Below, piece after piece: positions 1 to 8,027 of a stretch of DNA of 46,828 nt; within the stretch, counting starts at the first letter, position 1; every line of letters begins with the position of its first letter. Origin of the DNA: CAYQZD01 sp964421875 (GTDB lineage: Bacteria > Electryoneota > Tariuqbacteria > Tariuqbacterales > Tariuqbacteraceae). The stretch lies in the NCBI GenBank assembly GCA_964421875.1, contig CAYQZD010000014.1, forward strand, positions 1-46,828. The letters run 5' to 3'. The position numbers were made by a program, and so were the translations under genes. The notes beneath the pieces were generated by a model that ran no database searches, had not been told where the DNA came from, and saw only the letters and a program-made list of their open reading frames with translations.

Positions 1-92
1 TCCATCTTCTTGTATTTGTATGAGATACTGGACTCCCGCTTTCGCGGGAGTGACATATATTCGGACACTCTTTTCTAGAATCAATATATAAT
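1..92 (+). mobile_element. MITE-like two-hairpin repeat, partial copy (right half)
   Basis: The window opens inside the spacer of the two-hairpin element seen whole at 2440-2587 and 26024-26174. The second hairpin (CTCCCGC, TTTC loop side, GCGGGAG) lies near 34-51. The degenerate right terminus runs to about 92. The left half is outside the window. Confidence 0.7.
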
Positions 93-309
93 ATGCGCAA
101 ATTCTTAAGATACTCTGTATAATACATTAATTTGACAAGATTTATGTGACAATAAGGATAAGTCTCATATTTTTAAAGAATTATGTTCTGTATTATTAAT
201 TTTAGATTTTAAATTATAAATCCTGTAAATCCTGTCTTTTTTTAGTTTATGAATAATTCAGGCTAAATGAACAAAAAACATGAAACCGGACAAAATTCGG
301 GAGGATAAT
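93..309. other. AT-rich intergenic region upstream of the histidine kinase
   Basis: No gene is seen. A TTGACA box occurs at 132-137 but lacks a convincing -10 box at 17 nt. Positions 217-238 carry the nonamer-type repeat AAATCCTGT in two copies, related to arrays near 7560, 25820, 25970 and 28430. The kinase ribosome-binding site (GGGAGG) is at the right edge, 299-304. Confidence 0.5.
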
Positions 310-1569
310 ATGCCCACGGATGCTCTGGCAGGTATCGGATCGAAGGTGTCGTCGGACAAGTTGTCGCAGTTTTTCAAGGATTTGGAAAATGTAAAAGACC
401 TTTCCGAAATCGAGAACCTCTTCTGGCTTGAATTCAACGAAGCAGTCAAGCCTTCCTGGGGGTGTTTCTATTGGCATCATCCCGCGGAAAGAAACTGGAG
501 TCAAGGAGTGGGATCGCCAAAAGACATCGTGGAAACGCTTCCGGAGGCTCTGGAAGAAGATAATCCTGCGGTGGAAAAAGTCTGCCGGCTGAAAATGGCG
601 GGGACCAGGAATATCTGCGAATTGTCAAACCGATACCTCTTCAAGAATGCCTCATTCAAAGAAGACAGCGAGGTCCTGTTGCTCGCTTTTAGCGGCGAAA
701 AAAGAACTCCCGCTTTCCTGGCAATCGGACCCAAAGAAAATCAAAAAAGATACAGCCTCTCCGACATCTTCTTTATGCATCAGCTTATTGGAATCTGCTA
801 TCGAGCCTACGAAAGGACTGAACTTTCTCTGCAAATGCTGACCGCGGATAAAGAAGTCACTGTCAGTATGGTCGCAGCGGGAATCGCGCACGAAATCAAC
901 AATAACATTATGCCCATTATCGGCAGAGCCCAACTGATTGATAGGAGTTTGAGGAAAATCCAGGACCAGGAACTGGTGAGGGAGTTGCGTAACAACATTA
1001 AAATTATTTTTAATCAGGGAAGTAAAATTGCCAGGATTGCCGTAAATCTTAAAAAACTTTCACAACCGGTAAAACTCCAGATACAAGAGCTTTCTCTGGA
1101 AGAGGAAATACGCGCCACGGTGGAAATCCTATCCGAAACCGCCGGTAAAATCAAACACTTCAAGGTGGACGACCCGGCATCGCCTTTAAAACTCAAAATG
1201 GATTTTGAGCCTGATTTACCCCGAATCAGCGGCGATTCTCAGCAATTGCAACAGGTGTTCATCAACCTCATAATAAACGCCGCCCATGCAATCGAAGAGA
1301 ATCAAAGAGGAATCCTGACGGTGGGAGCTAAAGCCAGGCCGGAGAAACACGTTGTCGCCTTTATCAAAGATGACGGTATCGGAATGACCCCGGAAACTAT
1401 GAGGAAGTTGTGGGAACCATTCTACACAACTAAGAAAGAGGGGAAGGGAACAGGACTGGGGATGGCAATTGTGAAAAATGTGATAAAGGCTCACGAAGGC
1501 GAGATTAAGGTAGAAAGTGAATTTGGCAAAGGGACGCTCTTCGAGCTTGTTTTCAAAGCGGCGGATTAA
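310..1569 (+). CDS. Sensor histidine kinase (HisKA/HATPase_c, NtrB-like), no membrane anchor
   Basis: Autophosphorylating sensor kinase, about 419 aa, presumably cytoplasmic because no transmembrane segment is seen. Residues 1-175 are an unassigned, possibly GAF-like, sensory region. The H-box (GIAHEINNNIMP) places the phospho-acceptor at about His194. The N-box is near Asn323, the G1 box DDGIGM near 354-359, the F-box WEPFYTT follows, and the G2 box GKGTGLG is near 378-384. An ATG at 280 is possible, but the ATG at 310 has a strong Shine-Dalgarno sequence (GGGAGG) six bases ahead, so I prefer it. It lies directly upstream of a response regulator and the two probably form a pair. The HisKA type is more often paired with NtrC- or OmpR-type regulators than with a NarL type, so partner specificity is an inference from adjacency. 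Confidence 0.9.
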   Translation: MPTDALAGIGSKVSSDKLSQFFKDLENVKDLSEIENLFWLEFNEAVKPSWGCFYWHHPAERNWSQGVGSPKDIVETLPEALEEDNPAVEKVCRLKMAGTRNICELSNRYLFKNASFKEDSEVLLLAFSGEKRTPAFLAIGPKENQKRYSLSDIFFMHQLIGICYRAYERTELSLQMLTADKEVTVSMVAAGIAHEINNNIMPIIGRAQLIDRSLRKIQDQELVRELRNNIKIIFNQGSKIARIAVNLKKLSQPVKLQIQELSLEEEIRATVEILSETAGKIKHFKVDDPASPLKLKMDFEPDLPRISGDSQQLQQVFINLIINAAHAIEENQRGILTVGAKARPEKHVVAFIKDDGIGMTPETMRKLWEPFYTTKKEGKGTGLGMAIVKNVIKAHEGEIKVESEFGKGTLFELVFKAAD

Positions 1570-1615
1570 GTCGCTGACCGCGAAACTGTCGTTTATTGAA
1601 AGTGCGCGAATAAAC

Positions 1616-2269
1616 TTGAATAATGGTGAAATAAGAGTTCTTATCGCTGATGACCACAGGATATTCCGTCAAGGAATAATCGCTATGCTGGAGAAGGTGC
1701 TTGACATTGAGGTGGTGGGGGAGGCGGCAAATGGCGGAGAAGCTGTGGAAAAAGCGGCGGTATTGAATCCGGATGTGGCGCTGCTGGATATTATGATGCC
1801 CGTTCTGGACGGGATTTCAGCGGCGAGGAGAATCCGAAATCTCAATCCCGCGGTGGAAGTGGTGATGTTGACAATGCACCGCAGCGAAACTTACCAGCGC
1901 GAAGCGTTTGCCGCCGGAGCGAAAGGATATCTGCTCAAGGATTGCGATTTCGAGGAAGTCATCCTGGCAATCCGCCACGCCTCCAGAGGGGATTATTACC
2001 TGTCAGGATCCGCCGGTAAGAATCTGGTGGCGGAATACGTGAAACCGCTGTTAAAGGAGCAGAAGTCGGGGGGGATAATAACCCAGCGTGAAAAAGAAAT
2101 CGCCCGACTCCTATCCGATGGGTATTCCACAAAAGAAACCGCGAAAACGCTGAGCATAAGCCCCAAAACGGTGGAAACGCACCGGGCTTCGCTGATGAAA
2201 AAACTCGATGCCCGCAACGTAGCCGACATCGTAAAATACTGTATCCGCAACCACATCATCGAACCGTAA
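1616..2269 (+). CDS. NarL/FixJ-type response regulator (REC-LuxR HTH)
   Basis: DNA-binding response regulator of about 217 aa. The receiver domain shows the acidic pair Asp12/Asp13 (IADDH), phospho-acceptor Asp58 (LLDIMMP), Thr86 (MLTMH) and Lys108 (LLKD). A LuxR-type helix-turn-helix covers about residues 155-217 (ITQREKEIARLL, SPKTVETHRASLMKKL). The start is uncertain. An open frame reaches back to a GTG at 1517 inside the kinase gene, but family members begin only a few residues before the RVLIADDH strand. The TTG at 1616, 46 bp after the kinase stop, gives that length, although no clear Shine-Dalgarno sequence precedes it. Targets cannot be read from the window. Confidence 0.85.
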   Translation: MNNGEIRVLIADDHRIFRQGIIAMLEKVLDIEVVGEAANGGEAVEKAAVLNPDVALLDIMMPVLDGISAARRIRNLNPAVEVVMLTMHRSETYQREAFAAGAKGYLLKDCDFEEVILAIRHASRGDYYLSGSAGKNLVAEYVKPLLKEQKSGGIITQREKEIARLLSDGYSTKETAKTLSISPKTVETHRASLMKKLDARNVADIVKYCIRNHIIEP

Positions 2270-2296
2270 AATCCTGCCCTTCATTCATTATACCTT

Positions 2297-2334
2297 GCGT
2301 TATGTTTTGCCTTTAGCTAAGCGGAGACCTGACA
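2297..2334 (+). repeat. Dispersed repeat, GAGACCTGACA type, copy 1
   Basis: A near-identical 38-bp sequence recurs at 14670-14707. Both begin GCGTTATGTT and end GCGGAGACCTGACA. Neither copy is in a gene. Confidence 0.75.
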
Positions 2335-2439
2335 TTTTGTCTGTACTAACGGTAACATATCCCGCGAGCAGTGAATATTCTCGTTCCCACGCTCCGGCGT
2401 GGGAATGCAGACCAACCTGAACAATTCATAGTTCGTTTT

Positions 2440-2587
2440 TTATAGTCATTTTTGAAAAGAATGACGGAAAAAGGATGTCATTCCCGAGAAAGCGGGAATC
2501 CATCTTCTTGTATTTGTATTATTTACTGGACTTCTGCTTGCGCAGGAGTGACAAATCATAGGACAATCTTTTTTGGAATCGCTATAA
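2440..2587 (+). mobile_element. MITE-like two-hairpin element, full copy 1
   Basis: About 148 bp. The ends are imperfect inverted repeats: TTATAGTCATT on the left, and on the right the complement of TTATAGCGATT. Inside are two palindromes, an ATTCCCG...CGGGAAT type and a CT-rich hairpin ending AGGAGTGACA, separated by a conserved spacer (ATCTTCTTGTATTTGTAT). Copies at 22280-22446 and 26024-26174 share ends, hairpins and spacer. There is no coding capacity, so any mobility would need a transposase in trans; this is inference. Confidence 0.7.
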
Positions 2588-2606
2588 TCGGCAGTTTTCT
2601 ATACAG

Positions 2607-2957
2607 TCACTTGCGCTTCTTAGGCGGTGCGGCTTCATCGGTGACAATGTAAGCCATCGCTCTTTCCAGCCAGAACCAGTGTTCAAGGTAATCCTGAGCT
2701 TCGGGATAGACCAGCACCACCCAGGTTCCCATTGCGCTCTTGCCGGGGCTGAATTTCTCGGCCTCATCAAGTTTGAGGATTTCCGCATAATCCTGCGGGG
2801 ATAATTTTATACTCAATCCGTCTTGATAGGCGAAGCAAAAAAATCGGTTCTGAATCTGAAATCCCGGATGTCCAAACATTTTGCCTTTTCGCACCTGTAG
2901 GTATTCTTTGAACTTATCCTCCAAAGCTTCGACGATGTCGTCGCGAAATTCGCTCAT
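2607..2957 (-). CDS. TfoX N-terminal-domain-like protein
   Basis: Small soluble protein of 116 aa. The order of conserved blocks resembles the TfoX/Sxy N-terminal domain family: an N-terminal helix, then KMFGHPGFQ (about 26-34), a hydrophobic strand (NRFFCFAYQDGLSIKL), SPQDYAEIL and MGTWVVLV. The short basic tail is APPKKRK. Members are common outside competent bacteria and their role there is not settled, so no competence function is claimed. It stands alone, with a repeat-rich gap after its stop and a divergent gene at 3046 upstream. Confidence 0.65.
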   Translation of the reverse strand: MSEFRDDIVEALEDKFKEYLQVRKGKMFGHPGFQIQNRFFCFAYQDGLSIKLSPQDYAEILKLDEAEKFSPGKSAMGTWVVLVYPEAQDYLEHWFWLERAMAYIVTDEAAPPKKRK

Positions 2958-2989
2958 ATTCTGGAATCCTTTATGTTAGTGTTTTGGGG

Positions 2990-3018
2990 TTGACCAAAAC
3001 GGAAAATATTGTTAAATT
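2990..3018 (+). promoter_or_regulatory. Sigma-70-type promoter for the 3046 gene
   Basis: TTGACC (2990-2995), 17-nt spacer, TAAATT (3013-3018). The predicted start of transcription is near 3025, giving a leader of about 20 nt before the ATG at 3046. Confidence 0.6.
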
Positions 3019-3045
3019 CTACTTGAAATACGGGAAATTGATGAT

Positions 3046-3327
3046 ATGGATGAAACTCTGCAATCCTCAATAGTGTTCCAGACCTACGCTACGGTCTTGA
3101 ATTTGTTAAACAAGTCGTTGCTGCTGTTGGCGGAAAAGGGCGCTGACCAGCGGACGCTGTCGTTTATGGTTCAGAGTATCAACAGCCTGATTCAGAATAT
3201 CAACTCCTATGCCGGGGATTTGGCGATGGAGAAGAAATGGAACGAGGAATTAGACCGGATTTGCGCACGGTATAACATTACCCGCGCTGATGATAGTAAA
3301 AACGATGATGTCGGCGGGGAAGGTTGA
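3046..3327 (+). CDS. Small hypothetical protein
   Basis: 93 aa and not recognised. It looks entirely helical: a hydrophobic stretch (TVLNLLNKSLLLLAEKG, about 17-33), a Ser/Asn-rich helix, then a charged C-terminal part (MEKKWNEELDRICARY). The tail is acidic and Gly-rich. It has a readable promoter at 2990-3018 and ordinary composition for the region, which supports real expression. There is no signal peptide. It lies between a TfoX-like gene on the other strand and a tRNA pair, so context gives no clue to function. Confidence 0.6.
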   Translation: MDETLQSSIVFQTYATVLNLLNKSLLLLAEKGADQRTLSFMVQSINSLIQNINSYAGDLAMEKKWNEELDRICARYNITRADDSKNDDVGGEG

Positions 3328-3443
3328 TTCCGCAAAAATCCCCATCCGAGAGTAATCGGCGAGTCCTTGTATAACAAAATTTAAGGGAGATACAACGAAA
3401 GAAAACTGCAAAGCTGTTTTCAAAGAAAAATGTCCGCTTAAAG

Positions 3444-3472
3444 TTGATTTATTCCCCAAATGTTTGTACATT
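3444..3472 (+). promoter_or_regulatory. Promoter of the tRNA-Ala/tRNA-Gly unit
   Basis: TTGATT (3444-3449), 17-nt spacer, TACATT (3467-3472). Transcription would begin about five bases before tRNA-Ala. Confidence 0.55.
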
Positions 3473-3483
3473 TAATGATGTAT

Positions 3484-3556
<73 letters not shown>

Positions 3557-3573
3557 CATGATAAATTTTCCTC

Positions 3574-3646
3574 GCGGGAGTAACTCAGTTGGTAGAGTCT
3601 CTCGTTGCCAACGAGATTGTCGCGGGTTCGAATCCCGTCTCCCGCT
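3574..3646 (+). tRNA. tRNA-Gly (GCC)
   Basis: Acceptor GCGGGAG pairs with CTCCCGC, the anticodon loop TTGCCAA gives GCC, and the T-arm is GCGGGTTCGAATCCCGT. The discriminator is T3646, usual for tRNA-Gly. CCA is not encoded. It lies 17 nt after tRNA-Ala, probably in one transcript that ends at the 3655 terminator. Confidence 0.95.
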
Positions 3647-3654
3647 CATAGATT

Positions 3655-3688
3655 AACCGCTTGTAATATGCAGGCGGTTTTTCTTTTC
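3655..3688 (+). terminator. Intrinsic terminator of the tRNA unit
   Basis: Nine-pair stem AACCGCTTG/CAGGCGGTT with one G-T pair, a seven-base loop, then TTTTTCTTTT. Confidence 0.85.
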
Positions 3689-3738
3689 TCTACCATAAAT
3701 CCTTGAAAATGTAAAAGAAAAAAATTATGAGACTTTAT

Positions 3739-3767
3739 TTGACAAAATATGAGTATTTTCGTATATT
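3739..3767 (+). promoter_or_regulatory. Strong sigma-70-type promoter with no clear gene behind it
   Basis: TTGACA (3739-3744), 17-nt spacer, TATATT (3762-3767), identical in layout to the promoters at 26319 and 45163. The next possible gene starts at 3994, so the transcript would have a leader of more than 200 nt or be a non-coding RNA. Confidence 0.65.
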
Positions 3768-4382
3768 AGTTTTTTGAGTCTTATTAATCTATGTGCCAAG
3801 TTAGCTTGCGCCCCTGTATAGAGATTTTACTTGCAAAATTTCTTTCTTGATTCAGGTCACCTTACATTCTATGAATCGATAATATATTAAATAGGATTAC
3901 TATATCCTCCGATATTATTAATATAAGCTCGATTATGTTTATTGAGTGACAATATTGTTATTAAAATATTCAAGAATTTATTAAGCTATCTAATTGCCTG
4001 AAACAGTGTTTAAGTTCAATGTTCTTGTAAATTTGGCGCTATATGCCCGCTGTCTTACGATTGTTTTTAGTCTATCTGATAATGCCAGTGCCGGAGCGGA
4101 GGTATCCCAGGGATTATCGATACATCTGGAGGGGATTTCACGGAGGCTGATTGAAGACGGAGCGGATTCACAATATGTGGATTCTCTGTTTAAAGATTTC
4201 CGATTTAACCTCATTCCTGATTTGCTGAATCTAAATCTGCGTCAACTTGTTAGGTCTTGAGGAAAGCGCCAATCAAGAAATAATTGAAATTCCCAAAGTC
4301 GTGCTATAAACCTGAATCTAAAAGCTGTAATTGAATTTATTGATGCCTGAAGGATAAACTTGAAAAAACTGTCTGTCAATTA
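3768..4382. other. AT-rich stretch with one doubtful reading frame
   Basis: Very AT-rich between 3768 and about 4000, with no recognisable RNA family. Base composition becomes more coding-like at about 4060-4260, where the frame described separately lies. After it, 4261-4382 is again AT-rich. Confidence 0.5.
3994..4260 (+). CDS. Doubtful small protein or gene remnant
   Basis: An open frame of 88 codons begins at a TTG with no convincing Shine-Dalgarno sequence. The second half (GISRRLIEDGADSQYVDSLF then FRFNLIPDLLNLNLRQL) reads like real protein and is richer in G and C than the flanks. The first part looks less like coding sequence. It faintly resembles the N-terminal helices of soluble lytic transglycosylases, but no catalytic part is present, so a decayed fragment is as likely as a small gene. 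No function is claimed. Confidence 0.3.
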   Translation: MPETVFKFNVLVNLALYARCLTIVFSLSDNASAGAEVSQGLSIHLEGISRRLIEDGADSQYVDSLFKDFRFNLIPDLLNLNLRQLVRS

Positions 4383-4411
4383 TTGACTTTGTTAAAAAAT
4401 TTATATAGAAT
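4383..4411 (+). promoter_or_regulatory. Promoter of the beta-barrel protein gene
   Basis: TTGACT (4383-4388), 17-nt spacer, TAGAAT (4406-4411). The predicted transcript starts near 4418 and carries an AGGAG ribosome-binding site at about 4446-4450. Confidence 0.65.
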
Positions 4412-4456
4412 ATAGAAAATATTATCCACTACCAAAGGGATAAGCAGGAGTTTAGT

Positions 4457-5569
4457 ATGAAAATCAGAACAATGTCTGTTTTGGTGGCCCTGTTACTGCT
4501 GTTCCCAATAGTCAGCAATTCAGCGCAGTTCGTGGGCGGAAAAGGGTTGTTCTACACAATCTCGCCTCTCGCAAATACCACCGGACAGTTGAGTCTCCAC
4601 CTGGTAAGCCGGGGGTACTATAGATCTGATCCCGCGATGCGTCATGCGGTCGCAGCAGCTAACATCTATTTCGGGTTTTCTAATCACGTAGAACTGGGAA
4701 TAATACAGGTATTATACCAGGATTTTGAGACAGAAGTGGAGCAAAACCCGATGATACCCGGCATTACAATTATCAATTTCAAACTGGGTAATTTCAATTT
4801 GAAGTCGGGAACCCGTGCTTTGTATTACGGCCTAAATTCTACGATTCAATATCGAACCGCCAGGCATTACAACATCTATCTTGAACCCTACGTCAACGAG
4901 GGAATAACCGGTGGAATGGACCTGTTATTCGCCTATTTCTGGAAGCCGTTCTATCTGTACGAATCCCCGGCATTATACCTCAATCTTGGTTATAAAAATC
5001 ACAATGACAAGGAGTCGATTACTCAAAGCACTCAGAATATCGTATTTGCCTTAGCCTTCGCAAAGCCTGGAGTCAAGTACGAATATTCCTTAGAAGCGCA
5101 CGGGGAATTCTTCATGGAACGTCCCGACTCTGAAATCTATTCGCGGGAAAACTTCCTATACTTATCCCCTGGTTTCAAATATAGGCTGTATATGGGAGTA
5201 TCGCTGGGATTAGGAGTGGACATCCTTGCCTATAGTGAAGATGAGAAAAGCAAAGAAGACCTGTTGCCGCCGGGTGATTGGCCCCAATATCCCGAATGGC
5301 GCGTGAATTTTAGAATCGATTACATTCCCTCTACCGCTTTCTATTCAGTGCCTACATTCGGGAAAGTCCAGAGGAACGCTCTAAGCAGAGAGAGCCTGCG
5401 CGAGCAGAGGTTGTCCACCGAGAAAAAGGCGCTGTTCGAGTGGATTGTCGATGAAACTAAAGGAGCCGAATATATCGATCTCGACCTTGAGAAAATCCGC
5501 GAAGAGAGGAAAAAAGCTGAAGAAGAACTCGAAAAACTGAAAGAGGAAATCAACAAAACCGGAAAATGA
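4457..5569 (+). CDS. Predicted outer-membrane beta-barrel protein with coiled-coil tail
   Basis: 370 aa. It has an Sec-type signal peptide (about 1-23, ending SNSA before QFVGG). Residues 24-290 are rich in alternating polar and aromatic strands (ANIYFGFSNHVELGIIQVLY, YLSPGFKYRLYMGVSLGLGV), the usual look of an outer-membrane barrel. The last 55 residues form a highly charged helix likely to be coiled coil (KIREERKKAEEELEKLKEE). FCB bacteria often have proteins with such an N-terminal barrel, sometimes with an OmpA peptidoglycan-binding domain, but none is seen here. The ATG at 4457 has AGGAG at a good distance and its own promoter at 4383-4411. The ligand or role is unknown. Confidence 0.7.
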   Translation: MKIRTMSVLVALLLLFPIVSNSAQFVGGKGLFYTISPLANTTGQLSLHLVSRGYYRSDPAMRHAVAAANIYFGFSNHVELGIIQVLYQDFETEVEQNPMIPGITIINFKLGNFNLKSGTRALYYGLNSTIQYRTARHYNIYLEPYVNEGITGGMDLLFAYFWKPFYLYESPALYLNLGYKNHNDKESITQSTQNIVFALAFAKPGVKYEYSLEAHGEFFMERPDSEIYSRENFLYLSPGFKYRLYMGVSLGLGVDILAYSEDEKSKEDLLPPGDWPQYPEWRVNFRIDYIPSTAFYSVPTFGKVQRNALSRESLREQRLSTEKKALFEWIVDETKGAEYIDLDLEKIREERKKAEEELEKLKEEINKTGK

Positions 5570-5592
5570 TATTAGTTGTGCTTATTGAATAT

Positions 5593-5624
5593 AAAAGCCT
5601 GGAATCAAATCCAGGCTTTTATTA
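5593..5624. terminator. Bidirectional intrinsic terminator between convergent genes
   Basis: Perfect 11-pair stem AAAAGCCTGGA (5593-5603) and its complement (5610-5620) around ATCAAA. T-runs lie on both strands, which serves the barrel gene and the convergent peptidase gene. Confidence 0.85.
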
Positions 5625-5648
5625 TTATCGTCGATGATTCTAATCACG

Positions 5649-7259
5649 CTAAAAATCCATCCGCTTCTTTTTAGGAACGCGTTTAATTTCAGCGTCGAAA
5701 GCGGGCTCTTCCTTGAGTTGTGCTAATCGAGCCGCTGACCTGTAAACCAACTTCACTACCTTCTCCATTTTAATGTAGTTTATCTTATCAGGTGTATCCC
5801 GCGGAGTATGATAGTCCGGCTGAAATCCCGTAAAATAGAAAAGGCTGGGAATAGTAAGGTTGTGAAAATGAACCTGGTCCGAAGAACCGTGAAAATGCAC
5901 ATTCGGATCGAAGTCTAAATCCAGACCAATCCCTACGTTTGCTTGTTCATTAATCTTTTTTAGCAGAGGTGACTGTGCGGAATACTGCACCATCAAGTAA
6001 TTAGCGCCCTTTGTTTCCAGGTCAGGATCGCGCATACCGCTGAAAGTCGAAGCGCCGTTGCGGCCAATCTCGTCTAAATTAATCATCGCCGCGGTCCTGT
6101 TTATGGGATGCAGAGGATTCTGGGTGTAGTAAAGCGAGCCCAATGCCCCCTTTTCCTCTGCCGTGAACGCGATGAAGAGTACACCTCTGTTGGATTTTTC
6201 CTCTACCTCCGAAAAAGCCTCCGCCAATTCCAACAGCCCCGCTACCCCCGAAGCGTTATCGTCCGCCCCGAAACAGATTCCCCCGCCGGTAATCCCCAAA
6301 TGATCGTAATGCGCGCCGATTATCACCATTTCGCTTGACGAGTCGTTTCCCGGTATGAAGCCTGCGACATTGGGAGATTCTATCTCCTCCCGCTCCCTGA
6401 AACGAATTTTAACGTTGACCATGACATTGTCGATCGCTATCGGCTTCGGCTTGAGCTTCTTCTCTATATCCTGGAAATAACCGTCCAAATCGAAACTATC
6501 CCCCAAAATCTCAGCCGCGGTTTCGTCCTTGAGGTAGAAAACCGGCAGTGATTCGATCTTTCCCGCCAACTGTACTATAGGTTTTTCCAACTGCTCGCGA
6601 TAACGTTTCAGTGTTTCTTCAAGCAGAGGATGACTCTCGGTGGGAGGCCGCATTATCAACAGAGCTTTTACGCCGTGTTCCTTAGCCGTTCGAGCTTTAA
6701 TCATAGGTATCGAATACTTGGTCATACTTGTTCCGTTAAAGATTGAATTGCTGTCTTCAAGCTGAGGCTCCCGATTCATCACCAGAACAAATTTCCCCGC
6801 CACATCGGCGTGCTCGTAATCGTCATAGCCTAACTCCGAAGCGGTGATGCCGTATCCGCAAAACACCACCGGCGCTTCGAAATAGTCGTCGTCGCCCCCC
6901 TTGGGATAGAAAAACAGGTCCCGGTCGGTGACGAAATCGGTCTTTTCACCCCCTCTTACCACAGACAACACGGTCATTTCGAAATCCGGACGCATCAAAA
7001 GCAAAGGAACCTGTTGATAATACCCCGGAGCGCCCGGGAGCTCCCGGAGCCCGTATTCTCTGAACCGGGTAGCGATGTATCTGGCTGCGGCGTCGGCGCC
7101 TCTGTAACCGGCTTCCCGCCCTTCTAATTCCGGTGAAGCTAAAAACTCAACATGAGCACGAAGTTCAGCCTTAGAGATTTCAGGTCCTGCCGAAACCGAT
7201 AAAGGTATCGACAATGACTGGAACGCGATAACCGCCGGTATGAATATCTTGTGTATCAT
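5649..7259 (-). CDS. Secreted M28-family zinc aminopeptidase with PA domain
   Basis: 536 aa exported metallopeptidase, expected to remove N-terminal residues from peptides using two zinc ions. The signal peptide covers about 1-24 (ending SVSA). A protease-associated insert spans roughly 100-260 (VVFCGYGI, YDDYEHADVAGKFVLVM). Zinc-site motifs of the M28 family are all present: AHYDH (His317, Asp319), GADDNASG (Asp333/334), FTAEEKG (Glu368/369), NLDEIG (Asp396) and PDYHTPRDT (a His near 495). The C-terminal tail is basic (KRVPKKKR). It is transcribed alone and ends at the shared terminator at 5593-5624. The substrate cannot be inferred. Confidence 0.9.
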   Translation of the reverse strand: MIHKIFIPAVIAFQSLSIPLSVSAGPEISKAELRAHVEFLASPELEGREAGYRGADAAARYIATRFREYGLRELPGAPGYYQQVPLLLMRPDFEMTVLSVVRGGEKTDFVTDRDLFFYPKGGDDDYFEAPVVFCGYGITASELGYDDYEHADVAGKFVLVMNREPQLEDSNSIFNGTSMTKYSIPMIKARTAKEHGVKALLIMRPPTESHPLLEETLKRYREQLEKPIVQLAGKIESLPVFYLKDETAAEILGDSFDLDGYFQDIEKKLKPKPIAIDNVMVNVKIRFREREEIESPNVAGFIPGNDSSSEMVIIGAHYDHLGITGGGICFGADDNASGVAGLLELAEAFSEVEEKSNRGVLFIAFTAEEKGALGSLYYTQNPLHPINRTAAMINLDEIGRNGASTFSGMRDPDLETKGANYLMVQYSAQSPLLKKINEQANVGIGLDLDFDPNVHFHGSSDQVHFHNLTIPSLFYFTGFQPDYHTPRDTPDKINYIKMEKVVKLVYRSAARLAQLKEEPAFDAEIKRVPKKKRMDF

Positions 7260-7611
7260 AGTAATAAAATGAAAATAATCCCAGAGTAATCCTGATTATG
7301 TTTTGGGTATCGTTATAGTTCTTTCCCAAACCTATTAAGCTTTTTTAATGTATATACTTGATAACTAGTGACATATGAGAATTTAATAGCCATGATAGCC
7401 TTAATAGCCTGTGAATCTAATCACCAAATAAACAAACAGATATCAGATTATATGGGGAAAAGCGTAACAATTTACATTTTGAAGCGTAAGCGTCGTGCTG
7501 GCGGCGCCAGAATGACTATCTTGCTTAGAACTTCATATACCTAAAGTCTTACGAATTAAAATCCTGTAAATCTTGTCAATCCTGTCTATTATGATTACTG
7601 AATATTTCAGG
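7260..7611. other. Intergenic region with 9-nt repeats
   Basis: No gene is seen. Near 7386-7416 there are three 9-nt units of the ATAGCC type followed by a GTGAAT end, as in the large arrays at 38-40 kb. Near 7560-7592 there are three 9-nt units of the AAATCCTGT type. A fragment of the TCATTCCGG...AGAATGAC repeat lies near 7496-7518. Confidence 0.6.
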
Positions 7612-7992
7612 CTAATTAATGCTATGAAAATATTTATCGCTCTCTCGGGACAATAATATAAAGAACGCATAAACCGCCAGAGCGGTGCCAAAAGGAAAGC
7701 CGAACAGCATGAACACCGCCACAATCAACGCTAATATCCTGCTCCAGGGCTTGAATTTCAGAAGCCCCATCCCCGCAATAACACCGGGCAGCGATGACAG
7801 TAACAGCGCCCCTCCCAGCAGCCAACCGGCACGGCTCAAATCCCCCAGCGGCAGCGGAGGGAAACCCTCGGCAACAGCCTCAAGGAAAACACCCACTCCC
7901 AGAAAAGTGAGTTTAACCACCAGGGCTAACATCAATGAAATCATGTTGTATATGATATACAGTATCCCGAGAAGTCTAATTTGTTTTTCCAT
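7612..7992 (-). CDS. Small integral membrane protein, unknown function
   Basis: 126 aa, mostly hydrophobic, with three or four transmembrane helices: about 6-34 (LLGILYIIYNMISLMLALVV), 57-77 (LLGGALLLSSLPGVIAGMGL) and 85-115 (ILALIVAVFMLFGFPFGTAL). The loop at 38-55 is Pro-rich. No catalytic motif is seen. It starts 35 bp after the stop of the lipoprotein hydrolase and may be co-transcribed with it. Confidence 0.6.
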   Translation of the reverse strand: MEKQIRLLGILYIIYNMISLMLALVVKLTFLGVGVFLEAVAEGFPPLPLGDLSRAGWLLGGALLLSSLPGVIAGMGLLKFKPWSRILALIVAVFMLFGFPFGTALAVYAFFILLSRESDKYFHSIN

Positions 7993-8027
7993 AATAATAT
8001 CGACTGATAGGTCGAATCGCAGCTTTC

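Larger units (their letters stand above)
2270..2606. other. Repeat-filled intergenic region
   Basis: Holds three unrelated dispersed repeats and no gene: the GCGTTATG...GAGACCTGACA repeat (2297-2334), a TTCCCACGCTCCGGCGTGGGAA palindrome near 2384-2405, and a full MITE-like element (2440-2587). A short open frame at 2452-2652 is made almost wholly of repeat and is not counted as a gene. Confidence 0.7.

Noticed and set aside
2452..2652. Open frame of 66 codons (KGCHSRESGNPSS start)
   Set aside because: It is the translation of the two-hairpin repeat. The peptide style SRESGNP is a well-known by-product of such repeats.
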